From: Massilia phosphatilytica
GTDB lineage: Bacteria; Pseudomonadota; Gammaproteobacteria; Burkholderiales; Burkholderiaceae_D
Length of the DNA: 64,000 nucleotides
NCBI RefSeq assembly: GCF_002968015.1
Contig: NZ_PUIP01000024.1
Location: 23,125-87,124, forward strand
Direction of reading: 5' to 3'
Part shown: positions 42,949 through 51,326 of the stretch, one piece after another
Numbering within the stretch: position 1 is the stretch's first letter
How the letters are laid out: every line of letters begins with the position of its first letter
The notes under the pieces: model-generated
Told to the model about the DNA's origin: nothing
Databases searched by the model: none
Seen by the model: the letters and a program-made list of their open reading frames with translations, nothing else
Made by a program: the position numbers and the translations under genes

Positions 42949-43953
42949 TCACATGCGCGAGACGGTGGGACGCAGCTGTTCCAGCAGACCGGCCTCGGAC
43001 GAGCAGCCGAATTTTTCGTAGACGGCCTTCACGCAATCGCGCAGCACGGCGTCGCTGACTTCCATGTTGGCGCGCGCCGATTCGCGGCCGCCGCCGACAC
43101 CCATCCAGAACGCCACCTCGGCCTGTTGCGGCGACAGCTCGACGGAACCGAGCGCGCGCCAGATGCGCAGCGGCAGCGGCACGACGAATTTCATGAAGAT
43201 GCCGACCGTGCGGATATACGCGGGATCCTCTGCATGCAGCGCGGCCGCGCCGCCGGCGCTCATCCACTGCGCGCGCGCTTCCAGCACGCCGCCGGCCATC
43301 GCGAGGGTCCCGAGCGGCAGCAGCCATGGATAGCGGTCGCCGTGCGCGACGGATTCCACGAGGCGCAGGCAGAACGGCGGCAGGGTGCGGCGGTTGAAGT
43401 CCTGGCGCTCCTGCGCCGCGAGCTGGTCGAGCAGCGCGCCGGCCGAATCGCTCAGGTACAGGATCTGGCCGTCGACGGTGGCCAGAAGCATGGCCTCGTC
43501 CTCGATGACGCCCGCGCTGCCGGCCGCCAGTTCGGGCGCGTTGCGCAGCACGTGCTCGAAATACGTCGCCACGCGCTGCAGGTCTTCCTCGTCGTGGCGG
43601 TCGAACGCAGGCCCGTCGTGGCGCCACAGCGTGATCTCGCCCAGCCGGCGGCCGGCGTGCATGAGGGGCACCTGCAGCGTATGCAATGCGGGCGTGCCAT
43701 TCGCCGTGAAGCCGGCGTGATCGCGGTACGCATAGCCGCTCGGCGGCGGCAGCACCGCCACGTACGCGGGGTCGTTCCCGGCCAGCGGCGATGCCTCGGC
43801 CGGATCGACGCGCAGCGCCAGTTCGGCGCAGGAATTCGGAACGAGTTCGCGCACCAAAGTAAAGGCGTCCTGGACGATCGTCATCAGGTCCAGTCCCGCA
43901 TAGCACAGGATGCGCAGGCGGGCCCATTGACGGCTGTTCTTTTTGCGGGACAC
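42949..43953 (-). CDS. LuxR-like transcription regulator
   Basis: 334 aa from a GTG at 43953 (SRKKNSRQWARLRIL). The frame also opens from a TTG at 44022 that overlaps the sensor-kinase stop. The middle part (about 20-250) looks like a GAF/PAS-type sensor region without clear motifs, and has no receiver domain. The end (about 275-330) is a divergent LuxR helix-turn-helix: VELSPQQAEVAFWMGVGG, then VSDAVLRDCVKAVYEKFG. It follows the hybrid kinase gene directly and probably takes part in the same response. A promoter-like TTGACA/CAGTAT pair ends 41 bases upstream of the GTG. Confidence 0.7.
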   Translation of the reverse strand: MSRKKNSRQWARLRILCYAGLDLMTIVQDAFTLVRELVPNSCAELALRVDPAEASPLAGNDPAYVAVLPPPSGYAYRDHAGFTANGTPALHTLQVPLMHAGRRLGEITLWRHDGPAFDRHDEEDLQRVATYFEHVLRNAPELAAGSAGVIEDEAMLLATVDGQILYLSDSAGALLDQLAAQERQDFNRRTLPPFCLRLVESVAHGDRYPWLLPLGTLAMAGGVLEARAQWMSAGGAAALHAEDPAYIRTVGIFMKFVVPLPLRIWRALGSVELSPQQAEVAFWMGVGGGRESARANMEVSDAVLRDCVKAVYEKFGCSSEAGLLEQLRPTVSRM

Positions 43954-43993
43954 GGTCGGATGGATGAGGGATTGATCATGTAAAGCGCGGGTA

Positions 43994-44022
43994 ATACTGA
44001 TCGTTACGACAACGAATGTCAA
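43994..44022 (-). promoter_or_regulatory. promoter-like sequence inside the end of the kinase gene
   Basis: On the minus strand TTGACA (44022-44017), 17 bases, then CAGTAT (43999-43994). The -35 is perfect, the -10 weak. It would start RNA near 43987 and favour the GTG 43953 start for the LuxR-like gene. Confidence 0.4.
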
Positions 44023-46694
44023 CCTTCCATGACCGGCTTCCCTTCGGCCTTTGCAGCCAGGATCTGCGCCAGCTTGCCGATTTCGACCGGCTTGACGAGA
44101 TGGTGGTCGAAGCCCGCCTGCTGCGACAGCTCGCGATCGCGCTGCTGGCCATAGCCTGTCAGCGCGACGTACACCGCGGGCGCGTGGCGCGCGTCACGGC
44201 GCAGGCGGCGCGCCAGTTCGTAGCCCGTCATGTCGGGCAGGCCGATGTCGAGGATGAAGACTTCGGTGGCGGGATCGGCATGCCCCAGCGTGCCGGCCGC
44301 GTCCTCGTGCACGTGCACCGTGTGGCCGTGCGCGCGCAGCAGCACCGCCAGCGAATGGCCGGCGTCGTCGTTGTCGTCGACAATGGTGACCGTGAGCGGG
44401 CGCGCCGGGCCGCTGCCCTCGCCCGACCGGACGACCTGTCCCACCTCGGCCTGCGCGAGCGGCAAGGCGACGGTCATGGTCGTGCCCTGCTGCGGTCCGG
44501 CGCTGTGCGCAGCCACCTGGCCGTTGTGCATGCGGACGATGCTCTTCACGAGCGCGAGGCCGATCCCAAGGCCGCCCTGCGAACGGTCCGGCGCGCGGTC
44601 GGCCTGCGTGAACAGGTCGAACACGTGCGGCAGCAGTTGCGCGTCGATGCCGCTGCCGTTGTCGCGCACCGCGACCTGCGCCGCACCGTCGGCGACGGTG
44701 ACGACGAGGGCGACGCGTCCGCCCGGCGGCGTGTACTTGGCCGAGTTGTTGAGCAGGTTGACGAGCACCTGGATCAGGCGCGTGCGGTCGCCTTCGACCG
44801 GCACCGGCGCATCCGGCAGCTCCACCGTGAGGGTGTGCTGGCGCTCCTCGATGTGCGGGCGCGCCTGCTCCACGGCCGCCATCGCGACCTTGTTCAGGTC
44901 GAGGATCTCGTTTTCCAGTTTGACGAGGCCGCGCGTGACGCGCGAGACGTCCAGCAGGTCGTCGACGAGCTCCGTCATGTGGCGCACCTGGCGCGAGATG
45001 ATGTTGCTGGCTTTCAGGCGCAGCCCTTCGTTCACTTCGGGCAGGCGCAGGAGCTGGGCGGCGCTCGTGATCGGCGCCAGCGGATTACGCAGCTCGTGCG
45101 CCAGCATGGCGAGGAACTCGTCCTTCATCTTGTTGTGGCGCTCGGCCTCGGCGCGCGCCGCGCGTTCGCTGGCCAGCAGGTGCTCGCGCTCCTCGGCCGC
45201 GCGCTGGGCCATGTCGTACAGGCGCGCGTTGTCGATCGCGATCGCGGCCTGCACGGCGAACGCGCCGATCAGTTCCTCGCTGCGTTCGCTGAACATGGCC
45301 CGTTGCGAATGGGCGAAGAACAGGCCGCCGATCACTTCGCCCGAGCGCGATATGACGGACGCGGCGAGATAGCTCACGACAGGGAAGTGCCCCGCCGGCA
45401 TGCCGTGATGCGGCGCCATCTTGCCGTAGCGGGGATCCTGGCGGATGTCGTCGCTCCGGATCGGCTCACTGCCGTGGAACGTCGGCCCGAACACGGGCGT
45501 CGCGCGCGGCATGCCGATCGCGGCGAACGCTTCGCGCGGTGCGCCGGTCAGCGAGTAGAGCTGGTAGACATCGCCATTGTCGTCCCTGCCGTTGTAGAAG
45601 AACGCACCGAATTCCGCGCCGACGAGCTGCGTGGCGGCGTCCGTGATGGCCTGCATCAGCGGTTCGAGGGTGATGGTCGATGCCAGCGTCTCGGTCGCGC
45701 CCTTCATCAGTTCCAGCATGCGCGTCTCTTCGCGCAGCGCTTCCTCGGCGCGGATGCGGCGCAGCGCTTCCCACGTGCGGCGCGCCGTGTCTTCCAGCAG
45801 GCGGACCTCGTCCACGGCCCAGGGCGCGACATGCGGCGCCTGCACCATCAGTACGGCGACCAGGCGCCGACCCTCCATCAGGGGCACCGCGATACCGGCC
45901 ATCGTGCCGTCGGCACCGGGATCCACGCACACGGTCTCGCCCGCCTCCAGGCACGCGGGCCGGCCCAGCGCCAGCTGCGCCAGTTGCGTCGTGGTGCCGG
46001 AGACGGCGGTACGGGCGCCGCCCTGCCACTGCTCCCGGATCACGGCCGCCTGCCCGGCACGGGAGATCTCGGCATAGGTCACGGCGGCGCCGTCGACATA
46101 GGTGCTGACGTGGCGGAGCGCGGCTTGCAGCGATGCGTCGGCCGCGGTCGCACGGCGCAGGATGTCCGCCAGGTCGAGCTGGAATGCACGGCGGCGCTCG
46201 GCCAGCACCTTGCCGGTCGTCTCGATGAACGTCGCCAGCACGCCGCCGACCCGCTGCTCCTCGTCGTAGACGGGACTGTACGAGAAAGTGAAATAGCAGG
46301 TCTCGACGTAGCCGTAGCGGTTGATCGGCAGTCCGAGATCCTGGAAACCCACGGGCTCTCCCTGCCTGACGCGCTCGAACAACGGTCCGATGGTCGACCA
46401 GATCTCGGCCCAGGTGCGGCGCGCGTCACCGCCGACATTCTTGTCCTTGCGATCTCCGAGGACCGGTACGTAGGCGTCGTTGAAGAACTCGATGAAGTCG
46501 TCGCCCCACACAAGATACATCGGCAGCTGGCAATCGAGCAGCGTGCGGACGGCAAGTTTCAGGCTGAATGGCCACTGTGCGACGGGGCCGACGGGCGTCG
46601 TCTCCCACGGGTGGCGCCGCGTCTGCAGTTCCATGTCGCTCGGCTTTCGGGCGGATGTGGCATCCAGGTGCGTAAGGTCGAAAGGCCAGGGCAT
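44019..46694 (-). CDS. hybrid sensor histidine kinase/response regulator (PAS-GAF-GAF-HisKA-REC)
   Basis: 891 aa, no membrane segments, so cytoplasmic. A PAS-like region spans about 45-165 (LVWGDDFIEFFNDAYVPVLG). Two GAF domains follow (about 165-310 and 330-500; the second has AFFYNGRDDNGDVYQLYSL). HisKA has H533 in LAHELRNPLAP; the ATPase has NLLNNSAKYTPPGG and GLGIGLALVKSIV. A C-terminal receiver has phospho-acceptor D816 (VFILDIGLPD) and Lys in HHLVKPVEIG. Phosphate can thus move from H533 to its own receiver. The next gene is the LuxR-like regulator. Confidence 0.92.
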   Translation of the reverse strand: MPWPFDLTHLDATSARKPSDMELQTRRHPWETTPVGPVAQWPFSLKLAVRTLLDCQLPMYLVWGDDFIEFFNDAYVPVLGDRKDKNVGGDARRTWAEIWSTIGPLFERVRQGEPVGFQDLGLPINRYGYVETCYFTFSYSPVYDEEQRVGGVLATFIETTGKVLAERRRAFQLDLADILRRATAADASLQAALRHVSTYVDGAAVTYAEISRAGQAAVIREQWQGGARTAVSGTTTQLAQLALGRPACLEAGETVCVDPGADGTMAGIAVPLMEGRRLVAVLMVQAPHVAPWAVDEVRLLEDTARRTWEALRRIRAEEALREETRMLELMKGATETLASTITLEPLMQAITDAATQLVGAEFGAFFYNGRDDNGDVYQLYSLTGAPREAFAAIGMPRATPVFGPTFHGSEPIRSDDIRQDPRYGKMAPHHGMPAGHFPVVSYLAASVISRSGEVIGGLFFAHSQRAMFSERSEELIGAFAVQAAIAIDNARLYDMAQRAAEEREHLLASERAARAEAERHNKMKDEFLAMLAHELRNPLAPITSAAQLLRLPEVNEGLRLKASNIISRQVRHMTELVDDLLDVSRVTRGLVKLENEILDLNKVAMAAVEQARPHIEERQHTLTVELPDAPVPVEGDRTRLIQVLVNLLNNSAKYTPPGGRVALVVTVADGAAQVAVRDNGSGIDAQLLPHVFDLFTQADRAPDRSQGGLGIGLALVKSIVRMHNGQVAAHSAGPQQGTTMTVALPLAQAEVGQVVRSGEGSGPARPLTVTIVDDNDDAGHSLAVLLRAHGHTVHVHEDAAGTLGHADPATEVFILDIGLPDMTGYELARRLRRDARHAPAVYVALTGYGQQRDRELSQQAGFDHHLVKPVEIGKLAQILAAKAEGKPVMEG

Positions 46695-46805
46695 GTCTTG
46701 GGTCGTCGGAGTCAGGCCGGAGCGGCTCAGCTACCCATCATAGCAGGCGGCGTGAGCCTAACGTGTACATATGTTGAAATATTGTAACAAAGGGATGAGA
46801 AAATG

Positions 46806-47390
46806 TTACGTATTATTGACTTGGGCCATATCTCGTTCAATCCGGTTCAGCAGGCGCCGGCCCGCATCGACGATCGCGGAGCCCGGGTCCATCTGCGCCC
46901 GCACGATCATGCCTTCAACGCACAGCAGCGCCTCTTGCGCCACCTGGTCCGGCGCCGCCAGCCCCAGCCGTGCGGCCACGTCGCCGAGATAGCGCTCCAG
47001 CTCGCGCTTGTGGCGCACGGCCTGCGCCAGGTGGCGGGGATCGTCCGTCGCGCCCGTCTCCGCGGCGGCATTGATGAACGCGCAGCCGCGGAAGTCATCC
47101 TGCGCGAACCACTCGCCCAGCACATCGGCCACGGCGCCGAGCCCCTCCCCGCGCGCGAGCCTCGCGTCGACGGCCGCCGTGAACCACGACGTCCAGTGGT
47201 CGTGGCGCCAGTCGAGGAAGGCGGCGATCAGGTCGTCTTTCGATGGGAAATGGCGGTACAGCGACATCTTGGCCACGCCGGATGCCGCGACGATCCGGTC
47301 GATGCCGGTGGCGCGGAAGCCGTCGCGGTAGAACAGGCGCTTGGCCGTATCGAGGATGCGGTCGCGGGCAGAGGGCTGGGCCATGGTCAT
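46806..47390 (-). CDS. TetR-family repressor
   Basis: 194 aa (ATG 47390; ATG 47384 also possible). The N-terminal DNA-binding domain (about 8-55) has the family pattern RDGFRATGIDRIVAASGVAK and MSLYRHFPSKDDLI. The C-terminal ligand domain has GCAFINAAAE and a C-terminal helix typical of the group that controls oxidoreductases or SnoaL-like proteins. Divergent from the SnoaL-like gene; two identical operator-like sites lie between them, so autoregulation and repression of the neighbour are both expected. Confidence 0.92.
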   Translation of the reverse strand: MTMAQPSARDRILDTAKRLFYRDGFRATGIDRIVAASGVAKMSLYRHFPSKDDLIAAFLDWRHDHWTSWFTAAVDARLARGEGLGAVADVLGEWFAQDDFRGCAFINAAAETGATDDPRHLAQAVRHKRELERYLGDVAARLGLAAPDQVAQEALLCVEGMIVRAQMDPGSAIVDAGRRLLNRIERDMAQVNNT

Positions 47391-47423
47391 CGGATCGGGT
47401 CGGAATGCGGGACTCCAGTATAT

Positions 47424-47439
47424 GATACAGACCTGTCTA
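47424..47439. promoter_or_regulatory. TetR operator candidate, site 1 (GATACAGACCTGTCTA)
   Basis: A 16-base sequence containing AGAC-CT-GTCT, 34 bases before the tetR-like start. It is identical to site 2, 63 bases away. Confidence 0.65.
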
Positions 47440-47486
47440 CATCAACTGGCAGGATGAATGGGCCAAGGATCGACTGTTTGGCTTAC

Positions 47487-47502
47487 GATACAGACCTGTC
47501 TA
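47487..47502. promoter_or_regulatory. TetR operator candidate, site 2 (GATACAGACCTGTCTA)
   Basis: An exact copy of site 1 in the same orientation, 24 bases before ATG 47526 of the SnoaL-like gene. The 63-base spacing equals six helical turns, so both sites face the same side of the DNA. Confidence 0.65.
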
Positions 47503-47525
47503 TCTCACTCATGCAAGGAGCGCCC

Positions 47526-48002
47526 ATGTCCACGATCGAACCCCGTCCACCTTTTCCTCCGTTCACGCATGAAACGGCCACGCAGAAAGTCCGCCTGGCC
47601 GAAGACGGTTGGAACAGCCGCAATCCGGAAAAAGTCGCGCTGGCCTACACACCGGACAGCCGCTGGCGCAACCGCGCGGAATTCGTCACCGGCCGCGAGC
47701 AGATCGTCCAATTCCTGGACCGCAAATGGAAGAAGGAACTGGACTATCGCCTGATCAAGGAGTTGTGGGCCGTGGACGGCAACCGCATCGCCGTGCGCTA
47801 CGCCTACGAATGGCACGACGATTCGGGCAACTGGTTCCGCACGTTCGGCAACGAGAACTGGGAATTCGACGAGAACGGCCTCATGCAGCGGCGCTATGCC
47901 TGCCTGAACGACATGCCGATCCTGGCGGCCGAACGCAAATTCCACTGGCCGCTGGGTCGGCGGCCGGATGATCACCCCGGGCTGTCGGACCTGGGGTTGT
48001 AA
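47526..48002 (+). CDS. SnoaL-like protein, DUF1348 family
   Basis: 158 aa with AAGGAG 6 bases before ATG 47526. The whole protein is a single NTF2-like cone domain of the DUF1348 type: TATQKVRLAEDGWNSRNPEK, then DSRWRNRAEFVTGREQIVQF, LDRKWKKELDYRLIKELWA and VRYAYEWHDDSGNWFRTFGN. The family is probably enzymatic or ligand-binding, but no reaction is proven. It is predicted to be repressed by the divergent TetR. Such pairs often respond to aldehydes or electrophiles; that is inference. Confidence 0.9.
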   Translation: MSTIEPRPPFPPFTHETATQKVRLAEDGWNSRNPEKVALAYTPDSRWRNRAEFVTGREQIVQFLDRKWKKELDYRLIKELWAVDGNRIAVRYAYEWHDDSGNWFRTFGNENWEFDENGLMQRRYACLNDMPILAAERKFHWPLGRRPDDHPGLSDLGL

Positions 48003-48005
48003 TCC

Positions 48006-48536
48006 TTACTGGATGACGCCGCAGGCAATGCGGTCGCCCCCGCCGCCCAGCGGCTTCGGCTGATCGGAAAAATTGTCGCCACCGGCGTGGATCATCAGCG
48101 CCTTGTTCTTCACTTCGGACAGTTTGGTCAGGCGCGGCGCCGTCACGGCCGTGCTGGCCCCGCCATTGGCCGCGACGACGAGCGGCGGCAGGTCGCCCAG
48201 GTGGCCATCACCGGACGGGCCGCCGTGGTGCTTGGCGCCCGTGGGATCGAAGTGACCGCCGGCAGCGCCGGCCGGGACCTTCTTGCCCTCCTTTTCGTTC
48301 GTGCCACAGCTGCCCGTCTCGTGCACGTGGAAGCCGTGGGAACCCGGCGGCAGATTGGTCAGATTGGGCGTGAACACGAGCCCGTTCGTGGATTCGGCGA
48401 TCGTCACGCCGCCGATCGGTTTGCCGGTGCCGTCGGGGCCCACGAGCGTCATCGAGGCTTGCAATTGGCCGGCGGCGTGGGCGCCGGCGGCTGCGGTCAG
48501 CGCGCATGCGAGTGCGATGAGCGATTTGATGGTCAT
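48006..48536 (-). CDS. sodC: Cu/Zn superoxide dismutase, periplasmic
   Basis: 176 aa with a signal peptide (MTIKSLIALACALTAAAGAHA) and AAAGGAGA before ATG 48536. Copper and zinc ligands are seen in GFHVHETGSC, GGHFDPTGAKHHGG and GHLGDLPPL, and the late His in ALMIHAGGDN; the two Cys (GSC and the C-terminal IACGVIQ) form the usual disulfide. It detoxifies superoxide in the periplasm. It converges with the SnoaL-like gene with a 3-base gap. Confidence 0.95.
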   Translation of the reverse strand: MTIKSLIALACALTAAAGAHAAGQLQASMTLVGPDGTGKPIGGVTIAESTNGLVFTPNLTNLPPGSHGFHVHETGSCGTNEKEGKKVPAGAAGGHFDPTGAKHHGGPSGDGHLGDLPPLVVAANGGASTAVTAPRLTKLSEVKNKALMIHAGGDNFSDQPKPLGGGGDRIACGVIQ

Positions 48537-48707
48537 ACCGTCTCCTTTCAGCGTTCTTTCAGGTTGGGAATGTGTCGCGGGGATAGTGTATTCGATAACA
48601 AGCTGAGCTGACACAACGGAGACCGTGGGCCGGGCAGGAACAATGGCGGGTCGGCCAGCCGGTCGAGCAGCGCTTCGCGGATGTACTCATGCGGGTGAAG
48701 TCCAGCT

Positions 48708-49256
48708 TCAGGCGGGATTGACGCCGAGGACGCTGGCGGTCGACCGCACGTCGGCATATTCACCATGCAGGTTCGCCAGCGCCATCAAGTGCACGTCCCC
48801 GGCGCTGCGCAACGTGCCGCCGAAGTCGGTCTTGTCGAACGTGAAGCAGGCATCCGCCACGACGACCGTCGCAAAACCCAGGTTGCCGGCCGTGCGCGCC
48901 GTCGCCTCGACCGAATTGTTCGTGCTCACGCCGGCGATGACGACGTCGCGGATGCCACGCGCATGCAGCCAGCGTTCGAGTCCCGTGTTGATGAAGGCGT
49001 CCGGCACGTTCTTTTCGACGACGTGCTCGTGTGGCAGCGGCGCGAACGCTTCCTGGAATTCGGCGCCGCTCTGGCCGGGCGCGAAGACCGACGTCGGCGA
49101 GCGGCTGATGTGGCGGACGAGGACGACGGGCTCTGCGCGTTCCCGCCACGCGGCCAGCAGGCGGGCGATGTTGGCTTCCGCCTGCGGGTTGTTCCGCGGC
49201 GGCAGCGTGGGACTTTGCATGCCTTTTTGCATGTCGATGATGAGCAGTGCGGTCAT
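48708..49256 (-). CDS. isochorismatase-family hydrolase
   Basis: 182 aa. D8 (LIIDMQ) and K82 (VEKNVPDAF) of the catalytic triad are present, but the Cys position is Ser: GVSTNNSVEATART has S115 where cysteine hydrolases carry Cys. The fold is otherwise intact and full length. Its start overlaps the LysR gene's stop by 4 bases (ATGA), so the two are co-translated. Either a Ser-using subfamily or an enzyme with altered chemistry; the substrate is unknown. Confidence 0.88.
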   Translation of the reverse strand: MTALLIIDMQKGMQSPTLPPRNNPQAEANIARLLAAWRERAEPVVLVRHISRSPTSVFAPGQSGAEFQEAFAPLPHEHVVEKNVPDAFINTGLERWLHARGIRDVVIAGVSTNNSVEATARTAGNLGFATVVVADACFTFDKTDFGGTLRSAGDVHLMALANLHGEYADVRSTASVLGVNPA

Positions 49257-50146
49257 GGGGGCGGTTCTCCGAAACGTTCGATGACGAAATCAATGAAACT
49301 GCGCAGCTTGGGCGAGCGATAACGGTCCGGCAGATAGACGATGTGCATCGGCCGCTCCGGCAATCCGTACTCGGGAAACAGCTGGACGAGCCGCCCCGCC
49401 CGCACGTCGGCGTCGAGCAGGATCGTCGGCTGCAGCACGATGCCGAGCCCTTGCAGCGCCGCGGTGCGCAAGGCCTGCCCGTTGTTGATCTTGACGCGGC
49501 CGTTGACGGGCACCTGGCAGACGTCGTGATCGTGCTGGAACCGCCACTGGTTGATGCTGGCGGCGCCGAACGCCAGGCAGTCGTGACTGGCCAGGTCGGC
49601 CGGCGTCTCAGGTACGCCGCGCCGCGCGAGGTAGTCGGGCGACGCGCACAGCATCAACCGGTACGGCGCCAGCGGCCGCGCGACGACGTTCGCATCCGGC
49701 GGCAACTGGCCGACACGGATGATGGCCTCGTAGCCATCTTCCATCAGGTCGGCGAAGCGATCGGAAATATCCAGTTCGACATCCACTTGCGGATAGCGCG
49801 CCAGGTAATCGGACAGCACCGGCGCCAGCGCCTCGGTGCCGAACGTGACGGGCACGCTGACGCGCAACGTGCCCGCAGGCGCGAGCCGCATCGTGTGCGC
49901 CTGGGCATCCGTCTCCGCCACGAGCCGCAGGATCTCCTTGCAGCGCGCGTAGTACTCCTCGCCGAACGCCGTCACGTGCTGGCGCCGCGTCGTCCGGTGC
50001 ATCAGCTGCATGCCGAGCCGCTGCTCGAGCGCGCGCACGTGGTTGCCGGCCATCGTCGCCGACATGCCGCACACGTCCGCGGCCGCGCTCAGGCTGCCCT
50101 TCTCGACGGTGAGCACGTAGACCTTCATGCTGTCCAGCAGATCCAT
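49253..50146 (-). CDS. LysR-family regulator
   Basis: 297 aa. The N-terminal helix-turn-helix (about 1-60) has GSLSAAADVCGMSATMAGNH and VRALEQRLGMQLMHRTTR; the C-terminal effector-binding domain has GTLRVSVPVTFGTEALAPVL and GYEAIIRVGQLPPDANVVA. It resembles the CrgA/DsdC-like group controlling oxidoreductases. It is divergent from the medium-chain dehydrogenase gene, with 96 bases between, and probably controls it and the isochorismatase-like gene. A TTG two codons upstream of the ATG is possible but less likely. Confidence 0.92.
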   Translation of the reverse strand: MDLLDSMKVYVLTVEKGSLSAAADVCGMSATMAGNHVRALEQRLGMQLMHRTTRRQHVTAFGEEYYARCKEILRLVAETDAQAHTMRLAPAGTLRVSVPVTFGTEALAPVLSDYLARYPQVDVELDISDRFADLMEDGYEAIIRVGQLPPDANVVARPLAPYRLMLCASPDYLARRGVPETPADLASHDCLAFGAASINQWRFQHDHDVCQVPVNGRVKINNGQALRTAALQGLGIVLQPTILLDADVRAGRLVQLFPEYGLPERPMHIVYLPDRYRSPKLRSFIDFVIERFGEPPP

Positions 50147-50242
50147 TCGCAAGTCCTGGTTGGAAATGTTGCAAGAAATGCCGAGTTTATCGTTTTTCCG
50201 TTGGCAATCACACTGGGCGTCTCATTTCACAGGAGCCAACCC

Positions 50243-51250
50243 ATGTACGCCATCCAGCTTGTCGAACCGTCGTTGACCGCTTTCCGCCGCACATCGCTGC
50301 CCGATCCGCAGCCGGCCGCCGGCGAAGTCCTCATCCGCCTGCGTGCGGCCGCGCTGAACTATATCGACGTCGCCGTGGCGACCGGTCGCTTTCCCGGCGC
50401 GACGCTGCCGATGGTGCCGGTTGCCGACGGCGCCGGAGACATCGTCGCGCTGGGCGCGGACGTGGATAGTGTCGCGCTTGGCGACCGGGTGATCCCGCAC
50501 TTCATGCCGGACTGGCTCGATGGGCCGATGCGCCCGGAACGGATCGCGGGCATGCGCGGGATCACGCTTCCCGGCTCGCTGTCGGAATACGTGGCCGTGC
50601 CGGCGAAGAGCGTCGTGCGGCTGCCGGAGCACCTCGATTTCGCCCAGGGCGCGACGTTGCCGATCGCGGCCACGACGGCGTGGAATGGCGTGCGCTCGGC
50701 GTCCGTGCGGCCTGGCTCCACGGTCGTCATCCTGGGCACCGGCGGCGTCAGCGTGTTCGCGCTGCAGTTTGCCAAGGCAAGCGGGGCGACCGTCATTCTC
50801 GTGTCGTCATCGGACGAGAAGCTGGAGCGCGGTCGCGCGCTCGGCGCCGATCATCTGGTGAACTATCGGACGACGCCGGACTGGGACAAGGCGGTGCTGG
50901 AGATCACGGGCGGGCGCGGTGTCGACCTCGTCGTGGAGACCATCGGTGGGGCATCGTTTGCGCGCTCGCTGAATGCCGTGGCGATGGGCGGGACCGTGTT
51001 CACAGTCGGGTTCGTGGCCGGGTCGGAGACAGCGTTCGACCTGTTCAGCGTGATCGGCAAGGCGGTGCGGATCGTCGGGAACAGCACGGGGTCGGTGGCG
51101 GATCTGGCGGAGGCTGTGCGGGCGATTGCGGCGAACCGGATCGTGCCGGTGGTCGACCGGCGGTTCGGGATCGATGAGACGGCCGCTGCCTATGCAGAGC
51201 TGGCGGCGGGCTCGCGGCATTTCGGCAAGCTGGCGATCGTGCGAGATTAA
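50243..51250 (+). CDS. medium-chain dehydrogenase/quinone-oxidoreductase-like
   Basis: 335 aa with AGGAG 7 bases before ATG 50243. The N-terminal GroES-like domain has GEVLIRLRAAALNYIDVAVA; the NAD(P)-binding Rossmann part has VVILGTGGVSVFALQFAKAS near 165. The catalytic zinc ligands of classical alcohol dehydrogenases (a Cys in the N-terminal loop) are not seen, so a zinc-free quinone-oxidoreductase type is more likely. The target gene of the divergent LysR regulator is probably this one. Confidence 0.9.
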   Translation: MYAIQLVEPSLTAFRRTSLPDPQPAAGEVLIRLRAAALNYIDVAVATGRFPGATLPMVPVADGAGDIVALGADVDSVALGDRVIPHFMPDWLDGPMRPERIAGMRGITLPGSLSEYVAVPAKSVVRLPEHLDFAQGATLPIAATTAWNGVRSASVRPGSTVVILGTGGVSVFALQFAKASGATVILVSSSDEKLERGRALGADHLVNYRTTPDWDKAVLEITGGRGVDLVVETIGGASFARSLNAVAMGGTVFTVGFVAGSETAFDLFSVIGKAVRIVGNSTGSVADLAEAVRAIAANRIVPVVDRRFGIDETAAAYAELAAGSRHFGKLAIVRD

Positions 51251-51263
51251 CCAGAACAAGGAC

Positions 51264-51296
51264 AAAAAAAAACGGCACCCCTCGGGGTGCCGTTTT
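51264..51296. terminator. bidirectional terminator between dehydrogenase and rpoC
   Basis: The stem CGGCACCCC/GGGGTGCCG (51273-51281, 51284-51292) is preceded by nine A on plus, which read as nine T after the stem on the minus strand. It is therefore a strong terminator for the rpoBC operon and a weaker one (four T) for the dehydrogenase. Confidence 0.93.
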
Positions 51297-51326
51297 CATT
51301 AGCTGACTAAGCTACGACTTGCGCGA

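Noticed and set aside
46784..46809. Inverted repeat GTAACA-N14-TGTTAC after the TetR gene
   Set aside because: Arms are only 6 bp, partly inside the stop codon, with no T-run; too weak to call a terminator.
48548..48766. Short minus-strand frame with HPHEYIREALLDRLADPP, faintly like a transposase end
   Set aside because: It overlaps the isochorismatase-like gene, has no start signal, and the likeness is too short to support an IS remnant.
49247..50242. Upstream extension of the dehydrogenase frame on plus
   Set aside because: It runs antisense through the LysR gene; AGGAG before ATG 50243 and the family's N-terminus fix the start.
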